DNA of 40,886 nt, from positions 1-40,886 of the forward strand of contig JARLIN010000244.1 of NCBI GenBank assembly GCA_031291715.1. Direction: 5' to 3'. Position 1 is the stretch's first letter. Every line of letters starts with the position of its first letter. Of this stretch, positions 25,815 through 34,031 are shown piece after piece. The notes below the pieces were generated by a model, which worked only from the letters and a program-made list of their open reading frames with translations, was not told the origin of the DNA and searched no databases. Source of the stretch: Rhodopila sp. Lineage in GTDB: Bacteria; Pseudomonadota; Alphaproteobacteria; Acetobacterales; Acetobacteraceae. The position numbers were made by a program, and so were the translations under genes.

Positions 25815-26666
25815 TTAGCGCGCAATCGCTCCGTCGGTTTGCGCGGAGGTGTGACCCCTGACGGCGGCAGCCAGACCCCGAACCTGATCCAGCACCTTCT
25901 CCACGGCGCCCGACAGCGCTTTCCCATTTGGATCCAGGTTGGCCGACAGCGTGTCGATCAGCGCTGACGCCACCACGGCCGCATCGGCGATCCGTGACGC
26001 GGAACCAGCCTGCTCCGGCGTGCGGACGCCAAAGCCGATGGCGATCGGCAGGTCGGTGGCCTTGCGAATGCGGGGGATCGCCGCCGCCAAATGTTCGGCC
26101 GACGCGCTGCGGGTGCCGGTGATGCCGGTGATGCTGACGTAATAGACAAAGCCCGAGCTGCCATTCAGCACATGCGGCAGGCGTTCATCGTCCGTCGTCG
26201 GCGCGATCAGGCGGATGAAATCCAACCCGTTGGCGTTGCTGAAGGGCAGCAGCAGGTCGGCTTCCTCGGTCGGCAGGTCCACGATGATCAGGCCGTCCAC
26301 GCCGGCGGCGGCGGCATCGACGCAGAAACGCTCGGGACCGTAGGACAGGATGGGGTTCAGGTAGCCCATCAGCACCACCGGGGTCTCGTTGTCGGCCACG
26401 CGGAACGCCCGCACCATCGTCAGGACGTCGCGGACCTTCACCCCGGCGGCGAGGCCGCGCTTACCGGCGGCCTGGATGATCGGGCCGTCGGCCATCGGGT
26501 CGGTGAACGGCATGCCGATCTCGATCAGGTCAGCCCCAGCTTCCGGCATCCCGCGCAGCAGCGCCATCGAGGTCGCCTGGTCCGGGTCCCATGCCTCCAG
26601 GAACGGGATCAGCGCGCCCCGGCCCTGTCGTTTCAGTTCGGCGAACTTGGCGGCAATGCGGCTCAC
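25815..26666 (-). CDS. trpA: Tryptophan synthase alpha subunit
   Basis: 283 residues with a GTG start at 26664-26666 overlapping the trpB stop. Cleaves indole-3-glycerol phosphate and channels indole to TrpB. The catalytic Glu and Asp sit in [18 protein letters not shown]. Other family blocks are [31 protein letters not shown] and [16 protein letters not shown]. The C-terminus is slightly extended. Its last 55 or so codons occur again as a fossil at 23680-23835. Confidence 0.96.
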   Translation of the reverse strand: MSRIAAKFAELKRQGRGALIPFLEAWDPDQATSMALLRGMPEAGADLIEIGMPFTDPMADGPIIQAAGKRGLAAGVKVRDVLTMVRAFRVADNETPVVLMGYLNPILSYGPERFCVDAAAAGVDGLIIVDLPTEEADLLLPFSNANGLDFIRLIAPTTDDERLPHVLNGSSGFVYYVSITGITGTRSASAEHLAAAIPRIRKATDLPIAIGFGVRTPEQAGSASRIADAAVVASALIDTLSANLDPNGKALSGAVEKVLDQVRGLAAAVRGHTSAQTDGAIAR

Positions 26667-27895
26667 AGCTTCACCCCCAGGTGCTCGGCCACCGCGAAGA
26701 TGTCTTTGTCGCCGCGGCCGCAGAGATTCATCAGGATGATCTGATCCTTATCCATAGTGGGGGCCAGCTTGGTCACGTAGGCCAGCGCATGTGCCGGTTC
26801 GAGCGCGGGAATAATGCCCTCGGTCCGCGTACAAAGCTGGAACGCGGCCAACGCTTCCTGGTCGGTGGCGGAGACATATTCCACGCGGCCGATGTCGTGC
26901 AGCCAGGAGTGCTCGGGGCCGATGCCGGGGTAATCCAGGCCGGCGCTGATGCTGTGGCCCTCGAGGATCTGGCCATCATCGTCCTGCAGCAGGTAGGTGC
27001 GGTTGCCGTGCAGCACGCCGGGGCGGCCACCGGTCAGGCTGGCCGCGTGTTCTTTGGTCTCGATGCCGTGGCCGCCCGCCTCGACGCCGATCAGGCGGAC
27101 CGAGGTGTCATCCAGGAACGGGTGGAACAGGCCCATGGCGTTGGAGCCGCCGCCGATGCAGGCCACAGCGGCGTCGGGCAGGCGGCCTTCGGCTTCTTGC
27201 ATTTGAACCTTGGCTTCCTCGCCGATCACGGATTGGAAGTCGCGGACCATCATCGGGTAGGGGTGCGGGCCGGCGACGGTGCCGATGAGGTAATAGGTGT
27301 CTGTGACGTTGGCGACCCAGTCGCGCATCGCCTCGTTCATCGCGTCTTTCAGCGTGGCGGGGCCGGACGTCACCGCTTTGACCTCGGCGCCGAGCAGCTT
27401 CATGCGGAATACGTTGGGGGCCTGGCGCTCCACGTCGGTGGCGCCCATGTAAACGGTGCAGGGGAGGCCGAAGAGCGCACACATGGTGGCTGTGGCGACG
27501 CCATGCTGGCCGGCGCCGGTTTCGGCGATGATGCGGGTTTTGCCCATCCGGCGGGCCAGCAGGATCTGGCCCATGCAGTTGTTGGCCTTGTGGCTGCCGG
27601 TGTGGTTCAACTCATCGCGCTTGAAGTACACCTTGGCGCCGCCGAGATGCTTCGTCAGGCGCTCGGCGAACCAGAGCGGGCTGGGGCGGCCGACATAATG
27701 CGTCAGATGGTGCTTCAGATCGGCGTCGAAGCCGGGGTCGGCCTTGGCTGCGTTGTAGGCGCGCTCCACCTCCAGGATCAGCGGCATCAGCGTTTCCGCG
27801 ACGAAGCGGCCGCCGAATTCGCCGAAGCGGCCCCGTTCGTTGGGACCGGTGCGCAGGCTGTTGGCTCCGGTTGGCGGCGCGACTGGGGTGTTCAA
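26663..27895 (-). CDS. trpB: Tryptophan synthase beta subunit
   Basis: 410 residues. The start is a TTG at 27893-27895, supported by AAGGAG eight bases upstream. PLP enzyme joining indole and serine. Blocks: [17 protein letters not shown], the Schiff-base Lys in [30 protein letters not shown], the phosphate-binding [15 protein letters not shown], and [16 protein letters not shown]. trpF, often just upstream, is not present here. The 251-bp region in front contains no gene and should hold the trpBA promoter. Confidence 0.97.
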   Translation of the reverse strand: MNTPVAPPTGANSLRTGPNERGRFGEFGGRFVAETLMPLILEVERAYNAAKADPGFDADLKHHLTHYVGRPSPLWFAERLTKHLGGAKVYFKRDELNHTGSHKANNCMGQILLARRMGKTRIIAETGAGQHGVATATMCALFGLPCTVYMGATDVERQAPNVFRMKLLGAEVKAVTSGPATLKDAMNEAMRDWVANVTDTYYLIGTVAGPHPYPMMVRDFQSVIGEEAKVQMQEAEGRLPDAAVACIGGGSNAMGLFHPFLDDTSVRLIGVEAGGHGIETKEHAASLTGGRPGVLHGNRTYLLQDDDGQILEGHSISAGLDYPGIGPEHSWLHDIGRVEYVSATDQEALAAFQLCTRTEGIIPALEPAHALAYVTKLAPTMDKDQIILMNLCGRGDKDIFAVAEHLGVKL

Positions 27896-28146
27896 ATCTG
27901 GCTCTCCTTGCGGCTTGCGCTTCTAGAGCATGGGCGTGTTTGGTCAAGGCGAACCCCTGGCCCTTGTCGATATCCCATGCAACTCGGGGCGCCCGGGGAG
28001 AGGATGCCGGGCACGGCTGTTCAGGCGTTTGACAATCAGACGCAGCCGCCAGCGCTGGACCGCGTTAGCGATTCTACCGCCAGCGAACCGTAAGTGCGAT
28101 GCGAACCTCAGCCGCCACGTTCAGCTTGCGTGCTGTCGATGGGCCG

Positions 28147-30513
28147 TCACGCCACACGGGCCGCGACGGCTTTTCGATCGCCGTCATCCAGACCACCGTT
28201 CCGGGGAGGCGACACCGCTTGAGGGTCGGCGTGATCCGATCTCCCGCTGACACGGGCGATTGCCGCCTCCAGCGCCAACATCATCACAGGCTTCGATAGA
28301 AAGGTTTCTCGCGAGCCGAGCGCAGCCAACTGTTCGGGGCGGGGAGGCCGACCGCTGATAACGACGATTCCAGCTTCGGGCCAACGGCGCCGTGCGATTG
28401 CGCAAAAGTCGAATCCGTTCATTCCCGCGCCAAGGTCCACATCCGTAACCAGGATTTCCGGAGTTGAGATTGACTTAGATAATGCCAACGCCTCTTCGGC
28501 GCTGGATGCCGCTGTCACCGACCAATCGAGATGCTCCAGTGTTTCGCTGAGAGTCTCCAGGACAAGTGGATCGTCGTCGACGACAATCGCGATCCGCGAA
28601 CGATCCTCAACTCTTACAGAATGCGCCGCCGCAGTGATACCATCCCCGTCGTTTGATTGTGTCTCGGTATCGATAAGAGTCATGAATTCAGTCTCCGGCA
28701 CCGGCCGACTGAAAAAGTGACCTTGGACATACGGGCAATCGAGCTTTCGCAGCACCGAAACCTCAGCCTCGGTTTCGGCGCCTTCGGCGATGACCGATAG
28801 CTGAAATTCCTTGCCAAGGCGGATCATGGCGTCAACGATGACGTGCTTGGACCGGTTCAGATCGATGTGTGAGACGAAGCTCCTGTCGATTTTGATTTCG
28901 CAGACCGGAAACGCATCAAGGTAGCTGAGGCTTGAATATCCTGTGCCGAAGTCGTCGATTGAAAGTCCCACGCCCGTACCCCGGATTTCTTGCAAAGTAC
29001 TTATCATCGCAGGTGCATTCTCCGCGAGCAGGCTTTCGGTCAGCTCGAGCATCAGCCACGAAGGGGTTACGCCGGTTTCATCGAGCACCGTACGCAGGAG
29101 TTGCGCCATGTCCTGGTACTTGAATTGGAGTGGAGAGACGTTGACCGAAAACACCAGCGGATTTCGCCGGCCGCGATTGACCTGGACGGCAAACGCCGCG
29201 GCGCGGCGTAACGCCCAGGCACCGATATCAACGATCAGCCCGGATTCCTCGGCGATAGGAATGAAGCGACTGGGCGGCTGAGGTCCGAAGGTTGGATGTT
29301 CCCACCGAATAAGTGCTTCCGCGCCGATGACCTTCCCGGTGGCGAGTTCTATCTTCGGCTGATAGTGAAGCAAGAATTCACCATTTACGATTGCCTGTTG
29401 CAGGTCGCGTGTCAAGCGTGCGTGGCTCGTGATCCTGATCGCCGCATCACGGTCGAATTCGTGCGGATTTCGGAATGGCGACAATTTCGATTCGTGCAAA
29501 GCCACGCCAGCCTTCCGCATCAGCGCCATAGTGTCTTCTCCCGCCCTGCCGATCGCGTAGCCGATCGAAAAGCGAGCGTCGATCGTCGCACCGGGCAACA
29601 CGAACTTTGGGGCAAGCAGCGCTTGGATGCGGGAAACCATCCTCTTGGATCCATCCGGGTCAGACAGAGGAAGGGCAACCGCGAATTCGTCGGCGCTCAA
29701 CCGACCGATCACGGAGTCGGGCAATTCGCGCAGCCGCTGTCCGACCTCGATCAGGAGCGCATCGCCGGTATCGTAACCAAAACTCGTGTTGATATCGTGG
29801 AACCGGCTGATGTCAGTCTTGGTCAACAGAGTGTAATCGCCGCTGCCCTGCTGGAGCATCCGCTCAAGCTGATCGTAGAAGCGATTTCGGTTCGCGACGC
29901 CGGTTAGGCGATCGAGGTGGGCGGCCCGCTCCAAATGCGAGGCCATCTCCTTGATCCGCGTTACATCATCGATGATCCCGATGTAATGCGTCGCGCTGCC
30001 TCGCCTGTTAAGAACGGGAATGAGCCGCAGATCATTGTGGAACATCGTTCCGTCTTTGCGGTAGTTGCGCAGACTGACTTGCGCGGGGCGGTGCTGCTCG
30101 ATTGCGTCCCGTATAATGGCAATCTCGGGTTGGAGGCGGTCGCTGCCCTGTAGATAGCGGCAATTCTTCCCGACCGCTTCCGCGGACCGATACCCGGTAA
30201 TGTCTTCGAACGCCTTGTTTGCATACACAATTGGGCAACCCGGCTTACGCAGATTGGCCACCAATACGCCGCTCGTCGTGAGTGTCACGGCCTGTTTCGC
30301 AACGTGACCGTTGATCTTGCTGGTGGCGTTTCCAGAAAAGGTCCCGCGCGGGCGCCGCGTCAAGAAAGTCCAGACCAGTGCCACTGTCATGGTAAGCAGA
30401 ACCGCGACCGAGGTTGCTATCTTCACCCTGGGCGAAGCCTCAGGGAATGTGGCCTGTGACCTGAAGAGAACATCGATTAAGACAGGCCGTGCAAGAAATA
30501 AGGATAGGACCAT
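28147..30513 (-). CDS. LOV-GGDEF-EAL-REC signalling protein, likely c-di-GMP phosphodiesterase
   Basis: 788 residues from the ATG at 30511-30513, chosen because AAGGGAGG lies nine bases upstream; a GTG at 30522 abuts that site. Order: membrane segment (about 33-52); LOV-type PAS (about 75-188) with GKNCRYLQG carrying the flavin-adduct Cys (about 118), RNYRKDG and FHND with the two Asn; GGDEF domain (about 200-355) whose signature is SADEF, so cyclase activity is doubtful; EAL domain (about 365-610) with intact AEALIRW, NVSPLQF, LELTESLL, IDDFGTGYSSLSYL, IKIDRSF, VIAEGAET and YVQGHFF; C-terminal receiver (about 640-755) with VVDDDP, the acceptor Asp in LVTDVDLG, and LSKP. The LOV Gln that relays the flavin signal is Ile (GIIDDVT). 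Predicted: blue-light- and phosphorylation-controlled c-di-GMP breakdown at the membrane. Its kinase is not in the window. Confidence 0.9.
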   Translation of the reverse strand: MVLSLFLARPVLIDVLFRSQATFPEASPRVKIATSVAVLLTMTVALVWTFLTRRPRGTFSGNATSKINGHVAKQAVTLTTSGVLVANLRKPGCPIVYANKAFEDITGYRSAEAVGKNCRYLQGSDRLQPEIAIIRDAIEQHRPAQVSLRNYRKDGTMFHNDLRLIPVLNRRGSATHYIGIIDDVTRIKEMASHLERAAHLDRLTGVANRNRFYDQLERMLQQGSGDYTLLTKTDISRFHDINTSFGYDTGDALLIEVGQRLRELPDSVIGRLSADEFAVALPLSDPDGSKRMVSRIQALLAPKFVLPGATIDARFSIGYAIGRAGEDTMALMRKAGVALHESKLSPFRNPHEFDRDAAIRITSHARLTRDLQQAIVNGEFLLHYQPKIELATGKVIGAEALIRWEHPTFGPQPPSRFIPIAEESGLIVDIGAWALRRAAAFAVQVNRGRRNPLVFSVNVSPLQFKYQDMAQLLRTVLDETGVTPSWLMLELTESLLAENAPAMISTLQEIRGTGVGLSIDDFGTGYSSLSYLDAFPVCEIKIDRSFVSHIDLNRSKHVIVDAMIRLGKEFQLSVIAEGAETEAEVSVLRKLDCPYVQGHFFSRPVPETEFMTLIDTETQSNDGDGITAAAHSVRVEDRSRIAIVVDDDPLVLETLSETLEHLDWSVTAASSAEEALALSKSISTPEILVTDVDLGAGMNGFDFCAIARRRWPEAGIVVISGRPPRPEQLAALGSRETFLSKPVMMLALEAAIARVSGRSDHADPQAVSPPRNGGLDDGDRKAVAARVA

Positions 30514-30528
30514 CTCGACCACCCTCCC

Positions 30529-30921
30529 TTAGTTGTGCAACTGCCGGGCTAAGCCGGGCCTTGAAGGGACATTCGCCAGAGGTCGTGCAAGGCCTGCTGC
30601 CGGGCACAGTTCGCCGCCGCCTCCCTTCACCGGGGAAAGCTGGGCGAGGCAAAGCAGCGTCGTTAACGGGAGCCAGAGCGCTAACGGGATCCAGAGTGCG
30701 GGTGCCACCATGCCGTCAAACAGGACGATCACATGGCCGACGATCAGGATCGTCGGATGTGGTGGCGTATCGTCTGCGGGATACACGGTGTTGTTCGTTC
30801 CACACGACTTACGCGCGGTGCGGATTGTTAGCAGTCCGTCCAACAGATCGCCCTGTCCGCGGGTCGGGCATCGCCGGCATATCCCGCGGCAAATTCCCGT
30901 CCAGATCGTAGTGATGCGCAT
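30529..30921 (-). CDS. DUF983-like membrane protein with degenerate zinc knuckle
   Basis: About 130 residues from the ATG at 30919-30921, which has AAGG eight bases upstream; an ATG at 30942 is also in frame. The layout matches DUF983: RGICRRCPTRGQGDLLDGLL, a second knuckle (KSCGTNN), PADDTPPHPTILIVGHVIVL, two hydrophobic segments (the second LWIPLALWLPLTTLLCLAQL) and SPVKGG. In the family the first knuckle is CPxCG and the second CxxCG. Here Cys is lost from both (CPTRG, xSCG), and the tail after VKGG looks unlike the family, as if frameshifted. It may be decaying. Its stop lies 15 bp before the start of the LOV gene. Confidence 0.55.
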   Translation of the reverse strand: MRITTIWTGICRGICRRCPTRGQGDLLDGLLTIRTARKSCGTNNTVYPADDTPPHPTILIVGHVIVLFDGMVAPALWIPLALWLPLTTLLCLAQLSPVKGGGGELCPAAGLARPLANVPSRPGLARQLHN

Positions 30922-31278
30922 TGTATCGCCTTGCCAACGCATTGCAGCCTTTGGCCTCGCAGGAGCACCGAAGGCGCATTGCCGCCCAAGTCAACGTTGT
31001 ATGGATAAAAGCCGCGTAGTCGCGGAGATGTAGGTATATACTGTATGATTTCCAGAGATATAATGCATACAAATTCTCGATTTATACGCGCCGGGGCTGA
31101 GTGAGTGTGATGGTCAAAGCAGGCCAACGAGAGGCGGCTGCCCCACGATGCGCATAAAGCGGCGCAACTCCCCCGACTTAGCGATCCGGAGAGGTTGCGC
31201 CGTCATTCAGCCAATATTGTATGGCCATATCTTTTGTGCTAGATGGCCATGTGGCCATTTGTCTGGGGATCGTAAGTC
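30922..31278. other. Divergent intergenic region DUF983/MocR
   Basis: 357 bp, more A/T-rich than its surroundings from about 31020 on. It holds the putative MocR operator cluster (31221-31258). No small gene is supported. Confidence 0.6.
31221..31258. promoter_or_regulatory. Candidate MocR operator: ATGGCCAT repeats
   Basis: The self-palindromic octamer ATGGCCAT occurs at 31221-31228 and 31243-31250, followed directly by GTGGCCAT at 31251-31258. The first two are 22 bp apart, about two helical turns. The cluster ends 20 bp before the regulator's start codon. A weak -35/-10 pair (TTGTAT at 31218, TAGATG at 31240) would be covered by it. MocR-type regulators often bind clustered direct repeats in front of their own gene. 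Confidence 0.5.
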
Positions 31279-32685
31279 TTGTCATCAGACAATATCATGC
31301 AATTTTTGCAAGGCAGGGTACAACACGCGCGCGGCCCACGTTATCGCGCTATCGCTGATGCCATAGCGCAGGCAATCGCGCAGCGCATAGTGATTGAAGG
31401 CGATCAGCTTCCGACCCAGCGGGACTTGGCCGTCCGTCTGGATGTCGATGTCACCACAGTTACGCGCGCCTACACCGAGGCACGACACCGTGGGCTGCTG
31501 GATGGGACGGTGGGCCGCGGGACCTTCGTGCGAGCGATGGACAGATCGCCAGCCTCACTCGGGGAGCAACGCAGCGTGGTAGATATGAGCATGAACCTGC
31601 CGCCGCAGCCAACCGAGCCGGCTCTGGGGCACCTGCTGAGGGAAGGGCTGAACTGGCTGCTGAGCCACGCGGATATGCGCAGCCTGATGAATTATCGCTC
31701 AGGCGCCGGTATCGGCCAGGACCGCGCCGCCGCTGCTGGCTGGCTGCATCCCACCATGGGTGACGTGAATGCTGATCGCATCGTGGTATGCGGCGGGGCG
31801 CAATGCGCGATGACGGCCTTGTTAACCACGTTGGCCAGGCCGGGCGAAACCGTCCTGACAGAGACGCTGACCTATCCGGCGTTCCGTGCATTGGCGGCGC
31901 AGCTTGGGATCCGGCTTGTCGCGGCTCCAACCGATGACGCCGGCCTGGTTCCCGACGCATTGGCGAAGGCCTGCGCGGAGATTAGGCCGAAGGCGATCTA
32001 TTGCGTCCCTACAATTCACAATCCGACGACGGTCACCATGCCCGTGGAGCGGCGCCACGCCATCGCCGACGTCATTCTACGACAGAAGGTCAGCTTTATC
32101 GAAGACGACCCGTATGGCTTGCTCCCGTCGCGCCCTCTGCCCGCCATCGCGTCGCTGGCAGCGGGTGAGGCCTATTATATTGGAACCGTATCCAAGTGCC
32201 TGTCGCCGGGGCTGCGCACGGCCTTCGTGGTCGCGCCTCGGCCAGCGCAGGCCAGCCGTCTCGTGGAGGCGGTGCGGGCAATTTCGCTGACCCCATCGCC
32301 GCTGCTGACCAGCCTGGTGACGCGCTGGATCGAGGATGGGACCGCGCTCAAGCTACGCAATGCCGTTCGCCAGGAATCGGCCGCACGTCAGGCGCTGGCG
32401 CGGGAACAGTTGGCTGGCCAGGCGATCGCGGCGCATCCCGACGGACTGCATGTCTGGCTGACACTGCCGGCACAGTGGAGCCGGCTGGCCTTCAGCGCCC
32501 ATATGCGCCGGCATGGGCTGGCGCTGGTGCCGAGCGATGCATTCCTGGTCGGAGGGGCGGCACCCAATGCTGTCCGCATCTGTCTGGGTGCCGCTGAGAG
32601 CAGGACGGTGCTGCGCGACGCGCTGGAGATGCTCGCGGATGCTCTGCGGGGCGAGGCACCGACGTATCTGGGCGGGATCATCTGA
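31279..32685 (+). CDS. MocR-type transcriptional regulator (GntR helix-turn-helix plus aminotransferase-like domain)
   Basis: 468 residues from a TTG at 31279 with GGGGA about nine bases upstream; an ATG six codons later lacks a ribosome site. Residues about 20-90 are a winged helix-turn-helix (IEGDQLPTQRDLAVRLDVDV, TTVTRAYTEARHRGLL, GRGTFV). The rest has the fold-type I aminotransferase pattern with CVPTIHNPTTVTMP, FIEDDPYGLLP and the PLP Lys in GTVSKCLSPGLRTAFVV. Such proteins use PLP or PLP-bound amines as effectors and usually control a vitamin B6, GABA or taurine gene nearby. No such target is adjacent, so its regulon is unknown. Confidence 0.88.
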   Translation: MSSDNIMQFLQGRVQHARGPRYRAIADAIAQAIAQRIVIEGDQLPTQRDLAVRLDVDVTTVTRAYTEARHRGLLDGTVGRGTFVRAMDRSPASLGEQRSVVDMSMNLPPQPTEPALGHLLREGLNWLLSHADMRSLMNYRSGAGIGQDRAAAAGWLHPTMGDVNADRIVVCGGAQCAMTALLTTLARPGETVLTETLTYPAFRALAAQLGIRLVAAPTDDAGLVPDALAKACAEIRPKAIYCVPTIHNPTTVTMPVERRHAIADVILRQKVSFIEDDPYGLLPSRPLPAIASLAAGEAYYIGTVSKCLSPGLRTAFVVAPRPAQASRLVEAVRAISLTPSPLLTSLVTRWIEDGTALKLRNAVRQESAARQALAREQLAGQAIAAHPDGLHVWLTLPAQWSRLAFSAHMRRHGLALVPSDAFLVGGAAPNAVRICLGAAESRTVLRDALEMLADALRGEAPTYLGGII

Positions 32686-32769
32686 GCGGCGGGCTTGCGT
32701 CAGTTGAGGTGGATCAGCCAACCACCTCGCCTGACTCCGCCACATCGGTCAAACAAGCATGATGCGGCC

Positions 32770-33885
32770 TCATGCCAGATTCGGGGTCACGCTGCCGAAC
32801 AGGCCCTGAGCCTCGTTTTGGACACCCGAGGTGAAATAGAGAGTATTGGGACTCCCCCCGGAGCCACCATTGCCGGGTGTGATCGCCCACAGATCGCCGA
32901 TCGTGATTGGCTTGCCGTTTGCACCGGTAAGCTGACCAGCGAAATGATCGTTTTTAAGGTTGAAGGCGTTGATCGTGCCGTCACCAAAATCTCCAACCAG
33001 CAAATCCCCGGCAAATTTACCAAAGCTTTGCGGTGCGATTGCCAGCCCCCACGGCGAGTCGAGTGGGCCGCCGGATGCCACACGCTGCATCAGGTTCCCG
33101 TTCAGGTCGAATTCATCGACGAAACCATTTCCGGCTCCTGCGACGTCGTCGTGCTTGACATCATCCTGCTTGGCAAACGTCACGAACAGATTGCCGTCGA
33201 GCACCTGGACGTTGAACGGGGCGAAACCCTGCGGCACGTTGGGGTCCGTGAAGCTATTGATCAGATTGAAATTCTTATCGTAGGTGTCGACCGTGCCGTG
33301 GCGGAAGTTCGCCGCGAACAGGACGGGGCCATTATCGCTTTCGCCAATCGCAAGGCCTTTATAGACCGCGCCCAGTCCCAGTGCCTCGTCCCCGGCGGCC
33401 GGATTGTCCGCTTCGTTGACCGCGATGATCGACTGCATGCCGGCCGCTGCGTTCCAGCCCGAGATCGTCCCATCCTCGGTGGCGAACAGAAACGTGGCGG
33501 GGGATCCGTCCTGCAGCGTGAATGCACCCTCGGACTGGAAGCTGTTGAAGACCTGGCCGGTTGGACTGGCCGTGCCCGGCATCTGGCCGGGAGGTACGGC
33601 GATGGTGATCGGCGGGATGACGTTCGTCGTCACGCCCGAAGACGCCACGCCGTAGATGCTGGCGAAGCCGGAGCCGTTGTCAGAGGTCCAGAGCGGGCTG
33701 GTTGGGCTGTCGGAAATCCCCCAAGGATTCAGCAGATTGGGATCGGTCTGCGCAGCGCCCACCGAGGGGTCGGAGCCCACCAGCTTGGTCACCGTGAAGG
33801 TCATCTTTGCTTTGTGATGCAGGAATCGTCCGACGTCCGATTCTGGCACGTGATCATGCGACTTGGATGTATCGGTGTAGCCCAT
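32770..33885 (-). CDS. TIGR03118-like beta-propeller protein
   Basis: 371 residues from the ATG at 33883-33885 (AGGGGA about nine bases upstream). The pattern is that of the uncharacterised TIGR03118 family: VTKLVGSDPSVGAAQTDPNL, LLNPWGISDSPTSPLWTSDN, an internal ATEDGTISGWNAA block, HGTVDTYDKNFNLINSF, LDSPWGLAIAPQSFGKF, GDLLVGDFGDGTINAFN and the terminal LYFTSGVQNEAQGLFGS. Repeated W-G/F-G-x-G blades suggest a propeller. No clear signal peptide is visible. It is preceded by an ECF-type promoter (33980-34004), so it is a probable target of the sigma factor two genes upstream. Confidence 0.85.
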   Translation of the reverse strand: MGYTDTSKSHDHVPESDVGRFLHHKAKMTFTVTKLVGSDPSVGAAQTDPNLLNPWGISDSPTSPLWTSDNGSGFASIYGVASSGVTTNVIPPITIAVPPGQMPGTASPTGQVFNSFQSEGAFTLQDGSPATFLFATEDGTISGWNAAAGMQSIIAVNEADNPAAGDEALGLGAVYKGLAIGESDNGPVLFAANFRHGTVDTYDKNFNLINSFTDPNVPQGFAPFNVQVLDGNLFVTFAKQDDVKHDDVAGAGNGFVDEFDLNGNLMQRVASGGPLDSPWGLAIAPQSFGKFAGDLLVGDFGDGTINAFNLKNDHFAGQLTGANGKPITIGDLWAITPGNGGSGGSPNTLYFTSGVQNEAQGLFGSVTPNLA

Positions 33886-33979
33886 GGCGTTTTTCCCCTG
33901 ACGAGTACAGCAATAAATCATCCGGAGCATGGATAGCCGGATGGCGCGGGCTCATTTCTGTTGGCCCCGTGCCGATGCA

Positions 33980-34004
33980 GACGCACCATCGGGTCCGTTA
34001 TTCC
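33980..34004 (-). promoter_or_regulatory. ECF-type promoter of the beta-propeller gene
   Basis: On the minus strand: GGAAT (34000-34004), 16 bases, CGTC (33980-33983). The -35 context GGTTCCCGGGAATAA is identical over 15 bases to that in front of the cytochrome c gene. The -10 lies about 95 bp from the start codon. The same spacing and boxes occur before the sigma gene. Confidence 0.7.
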
Positions 34005-34031
34005 CGGGAACCTGTGATTTTCCTGCCGGTG

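Noticed and set aside
21736-25815. Insertion sequence or integrative element as the cause of the trpA-accD split
   Set aside because: No transposase, integrase, terminal inverted repeats or target duplication seen. The fragments of trpA and accD are explained by tandem duplication.
26591-28093. 500-codon plus-strand open frame opposite trpB
   Set aside because: Antisense of trpB, with no motifs of its own.
34001-34010. TTCCCGGGAA palindrome (also at 36195) as a repressor operator
   Set aside because: The third promoter, before the sigma gene, lacks the palindrome but keeps GGAAT-N16-CGTC, so the ECF reading explains all three sites better.
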